A stretch of 40,496 nucleotides of DNA, taken from contig NZ_PGVH01000043.1 in NCBI RefSeq assembly GCF_004168585.1, positions 450,703 to 491,198 of the forward strand, read 5' to 3'. Origin of the DNA: Shewanella sp. OPT22 (GTDB taxonomy: Bacteria; Pseudomonadota; Gammaproteobacteria; Enterobacterales; Shewanellaceae). Positions 9,001 through 18,059 of the stretch are shown one piece after another. Positions within the stretch are counted from its first letter, which is position 1. Each line of letters opens with the position of its first letter. The notes beneath the pieces were generated by a model. That model had not been told where the DNA came from. It ran no database searches and was given only the letters and a program-made list of their open reading frames with translations. The position numbers and the translations under genes were made by a program.

Positions 9001-10913
9001 AAACGATCTTGGCTATCGGCTAAATCTTCAGTAACAACAGTACCTTGCACCGTCATTAAGAAATCAAGAATCCAATATGTTGCACCATCCGTTGTTTTAA
9101 CTTCGTATGGACGCTCGTTAATAACACGAAGACCAAAGTTTTCCAACATTGGAAGAACGTCTGAAAGATGGATTGGCTCATCTTTATGAAATAACTTTAA
9201 ACGAACTTTATTGTCATTCAATGCCGCTTCTTGTGGCTGATAGAACAACATTCCAAGTTCATTGTTGATATTTAAAGCTTCAAGCTGTTGTAAATCAACA
9301 ACAGCAGAACTTGGTAAGACGTCTTCTTTGTAACTTGGATGGAATGCACCAAGATAACGCTTACTTAACGCTTTACCTTTCTCTTCGCCTAATACATCGC
9401 TAAGAGCAGAATTTAGCTTATCTTCCCAAGAGCGTGCTGCTTCAATAAGGTTATTTTCAATTGCTGGCACATTGACGTCCATATTGTTGTTTTCAACTTT
9501 CACAATGTAATGGGTTCTTGCAAGAGTCGATTCAGAGAAATAAGTTGTGAATTCAACATCTTCATTGCTCTTAAAGTGCTGAGCAAGAATACGTTGAGTA
9601 TCTTCACGAAGTTTGGTGTTATAACGATCCTTTGACACATAAACCATGCAAGATAAGAAACGGCCATAACCATCTTTACGGACAAACAATTTAAGTTTGT
9701 CGCGATCTTGCATATCAAGAACACCTTGAGCAACAGAAGCAAGTTCTTCTTCTTTCGCTTGAATCAGCTCATCACGTGGGAGGTTTTCAAGAATGTTCAG
9801 TAAGTTTTTGTAATCATGTGAACGTGGTACAAAACCAGAACGCTTCATAACGCGCTTAACTTTGTCAGCTAATAACGGAATTTCACGAGCACTTCGGTTG
9901 TAAACGTTTGATGCATATAAGCCAATAAAACGATCTTCACCGATAACTTTGCCGGCATCGTTAAAGCGCTTAACACCTACATAATCGATGTAAGCTGGAC
10001 GGTGAACACGACTCTTGCTATTACTCTTTGTTAGAATCAATAGACTGCTATCAAGTGCTTCTTTACGTGCAGTTTCTGAGAATGACGAAAGCATCAAACG
10101 GCGCTCAGGTTTCGAAGCACCAGGTTTATTCATCAAGCCCAAACTTGAATCTAAATCTGGAACTAGCTCCATATCCCCTTCAACACGTTTAAGGTCATAA
10201 CGGCGATAACCTAATAATGTGAAATGATGATTATTCAGATAATCAAGGAACTTAACAGCTTCTGTGCGTGAATCTTTATCACCAGGGTATGGACGTTCTG
10301 GTAATTCAGTCACAACCTCAGCGAGTTTTCCTGACATCGCTTCCCAATCATTAACTGCAGCAGCAACGTCAATAATGACTGACTCAATCTCTTTCGTGAG
10401 AGATTTCATCTCAGCAACGTCACTCTGACGGTCGATTTCAACAAGGAAGACGGCGATTTTTTCTGATTCTTTTTCTTCGCCAGTAATCGCAGAAATGCTG
10501 CTTACAACTTCTTCACCTCTTTCAATTGCCAAAGGTGTGTGAAGCATCATATGAGCAGTGATGCCCATACGATTTAAAATCATACCTACTGAATCAACCA
10601 GAAATGGCATATCAGGTAGAATAATTTCAATGATGGAGTGAGCTGAATGCCAACCATGTTTCGATTGACTAGGGTTAAAAACCCTCAAGTGAGGTTCGCC
10701 TGATGGAGTCTTATTTAAAGCATTCCAGAGGCTTAAAATTGCACCGTATAAATCACTATCGTTACGGTCGTTCAAGTCGTCTTTCGACATGTGAGCATAT
10801 AAGCTAGTCGCAAATTGCTCAACTTGCTTGGCTTGAGAATTGGGTACTTTGGCATGAATCAAACTGATTACATTTTCAAGTAATACTGAAGGCATTGCAT
10901 CTTTCAAGGCCAT
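6066..10913 (-). CDS. gdhB: NAD-specific glutamate dehydrogenase, 180-kDa class (L-GDH)
   Basis: A 1,615-residue cytoplasmic enzyme, the normal size for the large NAD-dependent GDH class (about 1,600). It deaminates glutamate to 2-oxoglutarate and ammonia, mainly for glutamate catabolism. The N-terminal ~700 residues hold the regulatory part with ACT-like modules. The catalytic GDH core is central: [20 protein letters not shown], followed by VPVGAKGGF with the catalytic Lys near residue 848. NAD-binding and family stretches follow ([60 protein letters not shown]). The helical C-terminal domain ends in [13 protein letters not shown]. It is monocistronic: a strong terminator follows and 323 bp of non-coding sequence precede it. 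The symbol follows Pseudomonas usage. Confidence 0.96.
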   Translation of the reverse strand: [1615 protein letters not shown]

Positions 10914-11236
10914 TTTGCTGTTTCCTTAAGCGTCTATGGCAGCGCTTTTTTTATCATAGTTCGGATGCTCAAAATCGGGTATGAAACATAAGTATAACTT
11001 CAATTACAAAAAATTAACGAAAACCTAGTCATACCAGTATACAGAGCCGCTTGCAGATTCTGTAATATGTGGCGCAGTTTATTACTAAATGCGATTTTTT
11101 TCGAGTAATATTTTTTTGGTAATTCCTCTCATTTTAGAGAAATTTTGTGACTTTGATCTAAGGGATGAAGAAACAAGCAGAATTTTGAATAAACTATGCA
11201 TAAATATGCGGGAACCAAGTTCCCGCAAACTTAACA
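10914..11236. other. Intergenic gap of 323 bp upstream of NAD-GDH
   Basis: It holds the NAD-GDH leader, with a small hairpin AAGCG/CGCTT at 10928-10947 directly upstream of the AAGGAAA ribosome-binding site, and the 3' end of the RND gene with its own hairpin (11208-11226). No gene or clear operator is seen in the remainder, which is AT-rich. Confidence 0.5.
11208..11226 (-). terminator. Hairpin after the RND transporter gene
   Basis: A 7-bp perfect GC-rich stem (GCGGGAA/TTCCCGC) with a 5-nt loop, 11 bp past the stop codon. The T-tract is poor (ATATTTATG), so it may end transcription weakly or simply protect the mRNA 3' end. Confidence 0.6.
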
Positions 11237-13543
11237 TTAGCAAGACTTTCGCCAGAAAATAGATGAAAGTGCAGGAATAATAATTATTGCACCCAACATG
11301 TTAACTAAGAACATGAATGTTAATAAAATTCCCATGTCCATTTGGAATTTAAGAGCAGAAAACACCCAAGTACTCACACCAATAGCTAAAGTCAGACCAG
11401 TAAAGATCACTGCACTACCTCTTTCTTTAAGTGCTTCAAGGTAAGCTTTTTGAACATCAAGACCTTCCGAGAGTTTGACTGACATAGTAGATAAGATATA
11501 AATACCGTAATCAACACCTATTCCAACACCTAAAGCAATAACCGGTAACGTACTCACAACCAAGCCAATATCTAAGAAAGTCATTAATGCTTGAGCAAGA
11601 GTAGAGACTACATATAAAGGAATGATTACAACGATGGTGGCTTTTAATGACTTAAAGCTCAATAAACATAAGATGAACACAGCGGCATATACATAAATCA
11701 TCATTGGAAGCTGAGCTTCAGCAACCGCTTCGTTTGTAGCAGCCATAACACCGACAGGTCCAGACGCTAATTTAAACTTAACGTCGTCATTATCCAAAGC
11801 TTTCGAGATTAACTTAACTTTGTCGATTACCGTTTCAATAGTTTCAGCTTTATGATCTTCTAAAAAGATATAAACGGGCATCACTGAACAATCACGATTC
11901 AGCAGACCAGAGGTTGTTGGAATTCGACTGATCGCCTGACCCAATGTTGCAGTATTCCTAGGCAGGACAGCCCACTTCGCATTACCTTCATTGAAGCCAG
12001 CATTGACCTTCTTCGCAACTGAAGCAACACTAATTGTTGACTGTACTCCAGGTGTATTACTCATTAACCATTCAAACTGATCAACCCGATTGATGATGTC
12101 ATGATAAGTACAACCTTCTTGTTTCGTTTCTGCAATCACAGACATAACATCTGTTGTGATTGAAAACTTATCCGTAATAAAAGCAGTATCAAGGTTATAA
12201 CGAGAGTCAGAGTGAAGTGCTGGTGCCCCTTCGTGCAAATCACCAATCTTCAATTTTTGCGCTTGATAAAAGCCTAAGCCATAAAGTACTGCGGTGACGG
12301 TTAGCACACTAACGGCGTATTTTGGAGTAGCAAACTTGGAGAGTGCAATCCAAACCTTTTCCGTTTTATCAACCTCTTTAGCGTTAACTTGTTTCTCTAA
12401 ATGAGTAAACGAAAGTAAGACAGGTAAAAGTACAAGGTTGGTTAGAATAATGACCGCTACACCCAGAGATGCTGAAATCGCTAATTCTCGTATGATCCCA
12501 ATATCGATGGCGAGTAGAGTTAAAAATCCAACCGTATCTGAAAGTAATGCGACTCCACCAGGTACCAGTAAACTTCTGAAAGCTAGTGTCGCTGCTACTT
12601 TTGTAGTATTCCCAGAGGCAACTCGCTTCTTAACCGCATTGATCATTTGTACGCCATGGCTAACACCGATAGCAAAGACTAAGAATGGAACCAATATCGA
12701 CATTGGGTCTAACCCAAAACCAACAACGGTTAACAAGCCCAGTTGCCACTCGACAGCAACAAGGCTACAAATCAATGGTAATAGCGTGAGCAATAACGAA
12801 CGAGAAAACAGATAAACCATTATACCAGTAATCGCAATGGCAAAGAGGAAGAACAACAAAACCCCTTTTGCACCATCTGCTACATCACCCGCCATTTTAG
12901 AAAATCCAATAATATGGATTTTGATCTTATCTGACTCAAACTGCTTACGCAGATTGTTCTCTAGTTGTTCAGCTAGAGCGATAGTATCCAGCTTCGCTCC
13001 GGTTTGAGGATCGAAGTCCATCAATTGGGCCGAAACCATCGCTGAGCTATAATCTTCAGCAACAAGGCGACCTACAATGCCTGCTTTTTCAATGTTTCCT
13101 CTCACTCGATCTAAATCAGATTTTGAGTATGAAAAGTCAGCAGGAATCACGGGGCCACCGGCAAAACCATCCTCAACAACTTCAGTGAATCGAGTTGATG
13201 GTGAAAATAGTGATTTGACTTGAGCCCGATCGATACCTGGTATAAAAAATAATTGATCGTGAACATCTTTTAGTGTTTTAAAGAAATGTTCATTGAACAC
13301 GTCCCCACTCACATCTTCTACTGCAACCATTACAGAGTTTGCACCACCAAAATCTTTTTGATGCTTTAAATAGGTCTGCATATAAGTATGTTGTAGCGGA
13401 ATATTCTTGGTAAAGGCAGCATCCATTTTGAGCTGACTTGCCTGATAACCCAAAAATAATGAAGCAAGAATAAAAAATGAAATTACCCAACCACGGTGAC
13501 GAAAAAGGAAAGTTTCAACACCATTTACAAATTTTTCTAACAT
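11237..13543 (-). CDS. RND/MMPL-family inner-membrane transporter
   Basis: 768 residues with two similar halves, each one N-terminal helix, a large periplasmic loop (about 35-220 and 430-600) and a bundle of five helices, as in the MMPL/HpnN-like exporter branch of RND. Typical stretches are FAIGVSHGVQMINAVKKR with LALSDTVGFLTLL-like sequence in half one, and ALGVGIGVDYGIYILS plus FTGLTLAIGVSTWVFS in half two. It is last in a same-strand run with YCF48-like, DUF1329 and DUF1302 genes, only 15 bp after the YCF48 gene, and AGGGAC precedes the ATG. In this setting it is probably the energised pump of an envelope system moving a hydrophobic molecule. The substrate is unknown. Confidence 0.88.
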   Translation of the reverse strand: MLEKFVNGVETFLFRHRGWVISFFILASLFLGYQASQLKMDAAFTKNIPLQHTYMQTYLKHQKDFGGANSVMVAVEDVSGDVFNEHFFKTLKDVHDQLFFIPGIDRAQVKSLFSPSTRFTEVVEDGFAGGPVIPADFSYSKSDLDRVRGNIEKAGIVGRLVAEDYSSAMVSAQLMDFDPQTGAKLDTIALAEQLENNLRKQFESDKIKIHIIGFSKMAGDVADGAKGVLLFFLFAIAITGIMVYLFSRSLLLTLLPLICSLVAVEWQLGLLTVVGFGLDPMSILVPFLVFAIGVSHGVQMINAVKKRVASGNTTKVAATLAFRSLLVPGGVALLSDTVGFLTLLAIDIGIIRELAISASLGVAVIILTNLVLLPVLLSFTHLEKQVNAKEVDKTEKVWIALSKFATPKYAVSVLTVTAVLYGLGFYQAQKLKIGDLHEGAPALHSDSRYNLDTAFITDKFSITTDVMSVIAETKQEGCTYHDIINRVDQFEWLMSNTPGVQSTISVASVAKKVNAGFNEGNAKWAVLPRNTATLGQAISRIPTTSGLLNRDCSVMPVYIFLEDHKAETIETVIDKVKLISKALDNDDVKFKLASGPVGVMAATNEAVAEAQLPMMIYVYAAVFILCLLSFKSLKATIVVIIPLYVVSTLAQALMTFLDIGLVVSTLPVIALGVGIGVDYGIYILSTMSVKLSEGLDVQKAYLEALKERGSAVIFTGLTLAIGVSTWVFSALKFQMDMGILLTFMFLVNMLGAIIIIPALSSIFWRKSC

Positions 13544-13558
13544 GAAACGTCCCTATTT

Positions 13559-14545
13559 TTATTTTTCTAAGACCGTTAAGCCATTAGTGCCAGCAAGCCA
13601 AATATTGCCATCTAACTCAGATACACTTAGCAGGTTTACACCTTTAATCTGTTTCAAAAGTTTCACATCATCATCAAATGCTATTGAGTAAATAACCCCT
13701 GAGTTTCCAACGAGTAAAAGACCATTATCTTTTTTATAAATGCTGTGGATGGTTGAATCATTTGGTAAAGTAACTTTTTTCCATGTGGAAAATGTTTTAT
13801 CCGTTTTGAATAAATTTCCTCTTAGACCTGCAACATAAATGTGGTCACTTGTTTCAATCGCACTGAACATCGAACCTTCGTATGGAAAATTAATTTGTTG
13901 AAATGAATGTCCAAAATCATTAGAAATTGCGATGGTTCCAAGTTCACCAACGAGTAATAACCGGCCGTCATTTAAGAGTGAAATCTTATTAAAATGTGGA
14001 AGTAGTGATCCCTTCTCTATTTCATAACCTTCAGGATCAACGTCCTTCAATTCTTGTAAATAAGCTTGGTCATCAGGATGAAGAAGCTCTAGGTGAAACT
14101 CTTCTCGCCAATTCTTTCCACCATCTTTCGTCCGATAGAACAGACCATAGGCACCGACTGCAATACCATGTTTTTTATCAAAAAAAGTGATATCAAGGAA
14201 TGGTTTTTCAATACTCTGAGATTCAGATTGAGTTAACCATGTCATACCACCATCGGTTGTCTTGATAATCGTAGCATCGTGTCCAACCGCCCAACCAATT
14301 TGTGCATTCAACATGGTTGAATTTGTGAGATTTACTGAAACAGGTGATTGAACCTGTTTCCAGCCATTTTCATAAATAAAAATATGACCACGTTCACCTA
14401 CTGCAACATTTTGATCAAGATCAGTGACAAGAGAAGACAAAGCTTTGGGTTGAATTTGAGGGTTTGCGATGGAGAGTGTACTAGTAAAGAGGAAACAGAA
14501 ACTCAAGCCAAAACCGACTTTTTTAAAAAAGTCATTGTTATTCAT
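13559..14545 (-). CDS. YCF48-like beta-propeller protein, exported
   Basis: 328 residues with a signal peptide (MNNNDFFKKVGFGLSFCFLF..., cut near SIANP). The body shows repeated Asp-box/BNR-type motifs: TDGGMTWLTQS, TKDGGKNWREEF, NDFGHSFQQ and a degenerate TFSTWKKV. Between them are GWAVGHDATI/GIAVGAYGLF-type strands, typical of the YCF48/Hcf136 propeller (photosystem II assembly factor-like in name only). In proteobacteria these proteins occur beside DUF1302, DUF1329 and RND genes, as here, and probably act as a periplasmic or lipid-side scaffold. The start is supported by AAGGTAG 8 bp upstream. A strong hairpin separates it from the upstream DUF1329 gene, suggesting lower expression than the first two genes. 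Confidence 0.85.
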   Translation of the reverse strand: MNNNDFFKKVGFGLSFCFLFTSTLSIANPQIQPKALSSLVTDLDQNVAVGERGHIFIYENGWKQVQSPVSVNLTNSTMLNAQIGWAVGHDATIIKTTDGGMTWLTQSESQSIEKPFLDITFFDKKHGIAVGAYGLFYRTKDGGKNWREEFHLELLHPDDQAYLQELKDVDPEGYEIEKGSLLPHFNKISLLNDGRLLLVGELGTIAISNDFGHSFQQINFPYEGSMFSAIETSDHIYVAGLRGNLFKTDKTFSTWKKVTLPNDSTIHSIYKKDNGLLLVGNSGVIYSIAFDDDVKLLKQIKGVNLLSVSELDGNIWLAGTNGLTVLEK

Positions 14546-14589
14546 AAAATACTACCTTGAATATTGAAATTATAATTGTGGGTAGAATA

Positions 14590-14616
14590 TGCCACTCTTT
14601 ATAGCAAAGAGTGGCA
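14590..14616 (-). terminator. Strong intra-operon hairpin between DUF1329 and YCF48 genes
   Basis: An 11-bp perfect stem (TGCCACTCTTT/AAAGAGTGGCA) with a 5-nt loop, 9 bp after the DUF1329 stop. It lacks a T-tract on the minus strand (TATTCTACCC follows). It may be a partial terminator or an mRNA-stabilising hairpin that lets the DUF1302-DUF1329 part accumulate over the downstream part. Confidence 0.6.
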
Positions 14617-14624
14617 TTGTACAA

Positions 14625-15989
14625 TTAACGAATACCGCGACGACGTAGCGCTGATGGAGTGAAATCGGCATCAGTTAGCTTCGCATCAAAGTTGTACATA
14701 CGACCTTCGTTATCCAGTCCCATTGCAATGTAACGACGAGATTGAAGATCATGGAATACTTCTAATGTACTCCACTGTGCAGGCACTTCGTAATAGTTCA
14801 AGCCATGGGCAACGGCAACACGATATAATTGATCACGGTTGTCATAAAGATCAGCCGCAGAAATTTGCCAAGAATCTTCATCTATATAAAACACACGAGT
14901 TTTATATAAATGTGAAACACCTGGTTTAAGTGTTGCTTTTACTTCCCAAACACGATGCTTTTCCCAACGTACATATTCAGGATTAATATGACCAGGCTTC
15001 AAAATTTGATCATAGGTTAACTTATCTGAATGCAGACGGTAATCATTGTAAGGAATATAGATTTCTTTTTTCCCAACAAGATCCCAGTTGTAACGCTCAG
15101 GTGAACCGTTGAACATATCGAAATCATCGGTCGTTCTTAAACCATCAGTTAACGTACCAGGGGTATCAAAAGCAACGTTTGGCGCTTTGCGAACACGGCG
15201 TTGGCCAGTGTTATACGTCCACGCTTGACGAGGCTCTTTTTGTTGATCCATGGTTTCCTTTACAAGTAAGGCTGTACCTGCACGACGTGCTGGTTGTGTC
15301 ACAACTTGCTTGAAATAGAAAAGCACATTATTTTCAGCCAGCTTCTGTGCAGTTTCATCAGGTCGAGTATATTTAAAGTGAATTTCTTCGTCATACTCCA
15401 CAAGATTGTATGAACCGCCAGCTGTTGGTGCTGCTTGAGCACGAGAAGTTTCAATATCAACACCACGGAAACGCAAAATGTGATTCCAAACGGCTTCTAA
15501 ACCATTTTGTGGGATCGGGAATGGAACGCCAATTGCTGCGCCTTTTAAACCATTTCCGCCATCAATTAATTCAGCACGTGTTGCATTAGCTTTTGTTGCA
15601 TCATAAACGTATTGCGGTGCAGCAGCACTTCGGCGAGTTTGGTACACATTCATTTTGTATGTATCAGGATACAACTCAAATAATGCGTTTTGACCTGCGG
15701 TTAGGAAATCTTTGTACTTAGCTTTATTCGCATTAGTAATGGTGAATTCAATCTTATCATTTGGAAATGGATCGATATGATGATCGCCTTTCTTAAAACC
15801 AGCTACAGGTTTAGTGATACCACCAGTCCATTTTGGGATTGAACCATCAGCATTACCGGCTACTTCACCACCAATCGGCGTTAATGATGTGCCCAACTTC
15901 TTCGCTTCATCAGGTGAAACTTTTGCCAATGCTGCTGGAGTAGTCAAAGCCAACATCACAGCTAATGACAGTAGGTTTTTCGTTTTCAT
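14625..15989 (-). CDS. DUF1329 periplasmic/outer-membrane-associated protein
   Basis: About 454 residues with a signal peptide (MKTKNLLSLAVMLALTTPAALA) followed by KVSPDEAKKLG, the usual mature start of this family. Further family features are GSIPKWTGGI, the KYKDFLTAGQ segment, the GQRRVRKAPNVAFDTPG block (near residue 265), the DFDMFNGSPERYNWDLVGKK stretch, and the WQISAADLYDNRDQLYRV strand near the end. DUF1329 is thought to adopt a LolA/LolB-like lipid-binding fold, which fits a shuttle between the RND pump and the DUF1302 barrel. I chose the fourth codon (ATG at 15989) because AAAGGA lies 8 nt upstream; the earlier ATG overlaps the ribosome-binding site. It follows DUF1302 with a gap of about 12 bp. 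Confidence 0.9.
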   Translation of the reverse strand: MKTKNLLSLAVMLALTTPAALAKVSPDEAKKLGTSLTPIGGEVAGNADGSIPKWTGGITKPVAGFKKGDHHIDPFPNDKIEFTITNANKAKYKDFLTAGQNALFELYPDTYKMNVYQTRRSAAAPQYVYDATKANATRAELIDGGNGLKGAAIGVPFPIPQNGLEAVWNHILRFRGVDIETSRAQAAPTAGGSYNLVEYDEEIHFKYTRPDETAQKLAENNVLFYFKQVVTQPARRAGTALLVKETMDQQKEPRQAWTYNTGQRRVRKAPNVAFDTPGTLTDGLRTTDDFDMFNGSPERYNWDLVGKKEIYIPYNDYRLHSDKLTYDQILKPGHINPEYVRWEKHRVWEVKATLKPGVSHLYKTRVFYIDEDSWQISAADLYDNRDQLYRVAVAHGLNYYEVPAQWSTLEVFHDLQSRRYIAMGLDNEGRMYNFDAKLTDADFTPSALRRRGIR

Positions 15990-16001
15990 TAGTATCATCC
16001 T

Positions 16002-18059
16002 TTAAATCGAATACTTAATGTTGAAAGATACGTAATCACGATCTTCCAGTGCATTTGTTGTACCTACACCACCAAAGAAGTTGTTGTAGGAGATATCGGC
16101 TCCCCACTTGCTTTGATAATCAAAGTTAATCCCAACGGCAACTGATTTCTTACCTTCGGTAAATAAGAATAATGGATCCGGCGTAATACCTTTAACATCG
16201 TGAGAAAAAATGACTCGAGGTGACATATTCACACCAGCGAATACATTGTTAAAGTCAGCTTTCGCTACAAAACGGTAACCCCAAGCAAAATCGGTTGGGA
16301 ATGGATTAGTTTCTGGTCCGTTATGCAGGCCGTTTAATAAAAGGTCAGGAATTCCACCACCAGAACGTGCTGTACCGGGTCCATTTAAACGAAGTTCATC
16401 AGGATCAGGCATATCATGGATCCAAATACCACCAAATTCAGCCAATGCCACGAGGTTATCCATACCAAAAGCGCGACCAAACGAGTGCGTTAATGTAAAC
16501 TGCGCTTGAGTAGTATCACTACGAATAAAGCCTTCAGCATATTCACCTGGACCTACATCTTTAACATTACGATTATATTGAGAAATGCCCGCTAACTCTG
16601 GACGGTGGCCAGCTTTTGCCAATTGTTCAGGCATTGCAGCAAACAATAACTCAACGTCATCTATTTGTAGTGGTTCATCTTGACGATGCGAGATTTCACC
16701 CGCTAAAGAGGTATCGCCAATCAGAGTGTTAAAACTTAAACCGTAAAGCTTAATATCATCAGGAAAGACAATTTGGGCTTTAGAGAATGTCTGTAAATTA
16801 AGCAGTGTATCGCGATCAATATTTCCAGCATTTCTGCCTAGAACAGCGAGATCAGATAATATTGCACCAGAGCCGAAGTCAGCCGTTTTACCACTAATTA
16901 AAGGGCGACGACTGTTATACTTCATGAAGTAGAAACCAAATTCAGTGTCATGAAGCTCAGGCGAATACCAACTTAACTTAATACCATACTGACCATCATC
17001 AGAGGCTTTACCATGATCATCGACTAATGTAACTTTTGTTGTATATGCTAAAGCAAGAGGACCTAGTTGGTCTGATGGAACTTGTCCGCTAGCAATCATT
17101 CCGCCAAGTTTGTTGTACTCTTGAAGCAAGAAGTCAAGGCTGATATCTGGGTTACCACTGAAGCCTAATTGAGCATTATTCAGATAACCGCCATAACCAA
17201 CAAAGTCATTGGTTCCAAAAAGAGAGCCTGGGGTAGGAATCCAAATTGGCTCCCAATCATATTGATAGAATGCTTCTACAGAAACTTCATCTGTGATACC
17301 TAAAGAAGCCCAAACCATTCCTTGTGGTCTAAAGGCTTCTTTAAGTTCAGCACCAGGCTGATTCAAGATATTTAAATCAACAGGATTGATGACGCCAATA
17401 CCATGTGGAATCAGTGTACTTTCACCCCAAGAAATAACTTGGTTACCAACTCGCACAGATAATGGGTTTTTGCCATCATTTAGATCAAAATTACCATAAA
17501 CGAAAGCATCAAGCAGACGAACATCTTTACACTGTACTTTTTCAGCTTGTTTATCTTCACAAGCATCATATTTATTGCCTGTTAACGGATCAACATAATC
17601 AAAACCTTTATCGTTTAATTTGCGGTCATAGAAATATAAACCACGAGCAAATAAACCAAAGTTTTTATATTCTAGTGATAATTCATGTAAACCTTTAAAG
17701 ATTTCTGAAAAAGTTTCACCATTAGTATGAAGTTGATTACTTAAATCATTGTTGGTTGAATATGAACCTGGGTTGGCCCATATATCAGTGCTTTGATGAA
17801 TAGTATTTCCGAAAGCAGTATAGTTAGCCCAATTGTAATTAGGCTGGTTTGCTTTACCGATTTGGTCTTTCCAATTTCTATCTGAAACTCGCCAACTTGC
17901 ACCGGCAGTCCAAGTGGAATCGAATGTTCCAGATACTTCTCCCCAATCAAAAGAGGCTGCGTTAACATTTGACAATAGTCCTAGAGACATTGCCGAAGCC
18001 ACCCCCATGGCTAACGCAGATCGGCGAAAGCCGCGTTGAGTCTTGTTCATTGTTGTCAT
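16002..18059 (-). CDS. DUF1302 family outer-membrane beta-barrel protein
   Basis: About 685 residues: a signal peptide (RRSALAMGVASAMSLGLLSN, cut after NVNA) and a beta-rich body ending in DYVSFNIKYSI. The alternating final strand is expected of an outer-membrane barrel. Family stretches include SGTFDSTWTAGASWRVSDR at the mature N-terminus and VRVGNQVISWGESTLIPHGI. Open frame extends to a GTG at 18098, but that would put 13 to 16 non-signal residues in front. The ATG codons at 18059 and 18050 fit better, with AGG and GGAG 9-10 nt upstream respectively. It is first in the four-gene module, so its 271-bp upstream gap must hold the main promoter. It is the likely outer-membrane end of the transport system. 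Confidence 0.9.
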   Translation of the reverse strand: MTTMNKTQRGFRRSALAMGVASAMSLGLLSNVNAASFDWGEVSGTFDSTWTAGASWRVSDRNWKDQIGKANQPNYNWANYTAFGNTIHQSTDIWANPGSYSTNNDLSNQLHTNGETFSEIFKGLHELSLEYKNFGLFARGLYFYDRKLNDKGFDYVDPLTGNKYDACEDKQAEKVQCKDVRLLDAFVYGNFDLNDGKNPLSVRVGNQVISWGESTLIPHGIGVINPVDLNILNQPGAELKEAFRPQGMVWASLGITDEVSVEAFYQYDWEPIWIPTPGSLFGTNDFVGYGGYLNNAQLGFSGNPDISLDFLLQEYNKLGGMIASGQVPSDQLGPLALAYTTKVTLVDDHGKASDDGQYGIKLSWYSPELHDTEFGFYFMKYNSRRPLISGKTADFGSGAILSDLAVLGRNAGNIDRDTLLNLQTFSKAQIVFPDDIKLYGLSFNTLIGDTSLAGEISHRQDEPLQIDDVELLFAAMPEQLAKAGHRPELAGISQYNRNVKDVGPGEYAEGFIRSDTTQAQFTLTHSFGRAFGMDNLVALAEFGGIWIHDMPDPDELRLNGPGTARSGGGIPDLLLNGLHNGPETNPFPTDFAWGYRFVAKADFNNVFAGVNMSPRVIFSHDVKGITPDPLFLFTEGKKSVAVGINFDYQSKWGADISYNNFFGGVGTTNALEDRDYVSFNIKYSI

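Noticed and set aside
12438-12815. 125-codon open frame on the plus strand
   Set aside because: It lies wholly inside the well-supported RND gene on the other strand; no family-like features.
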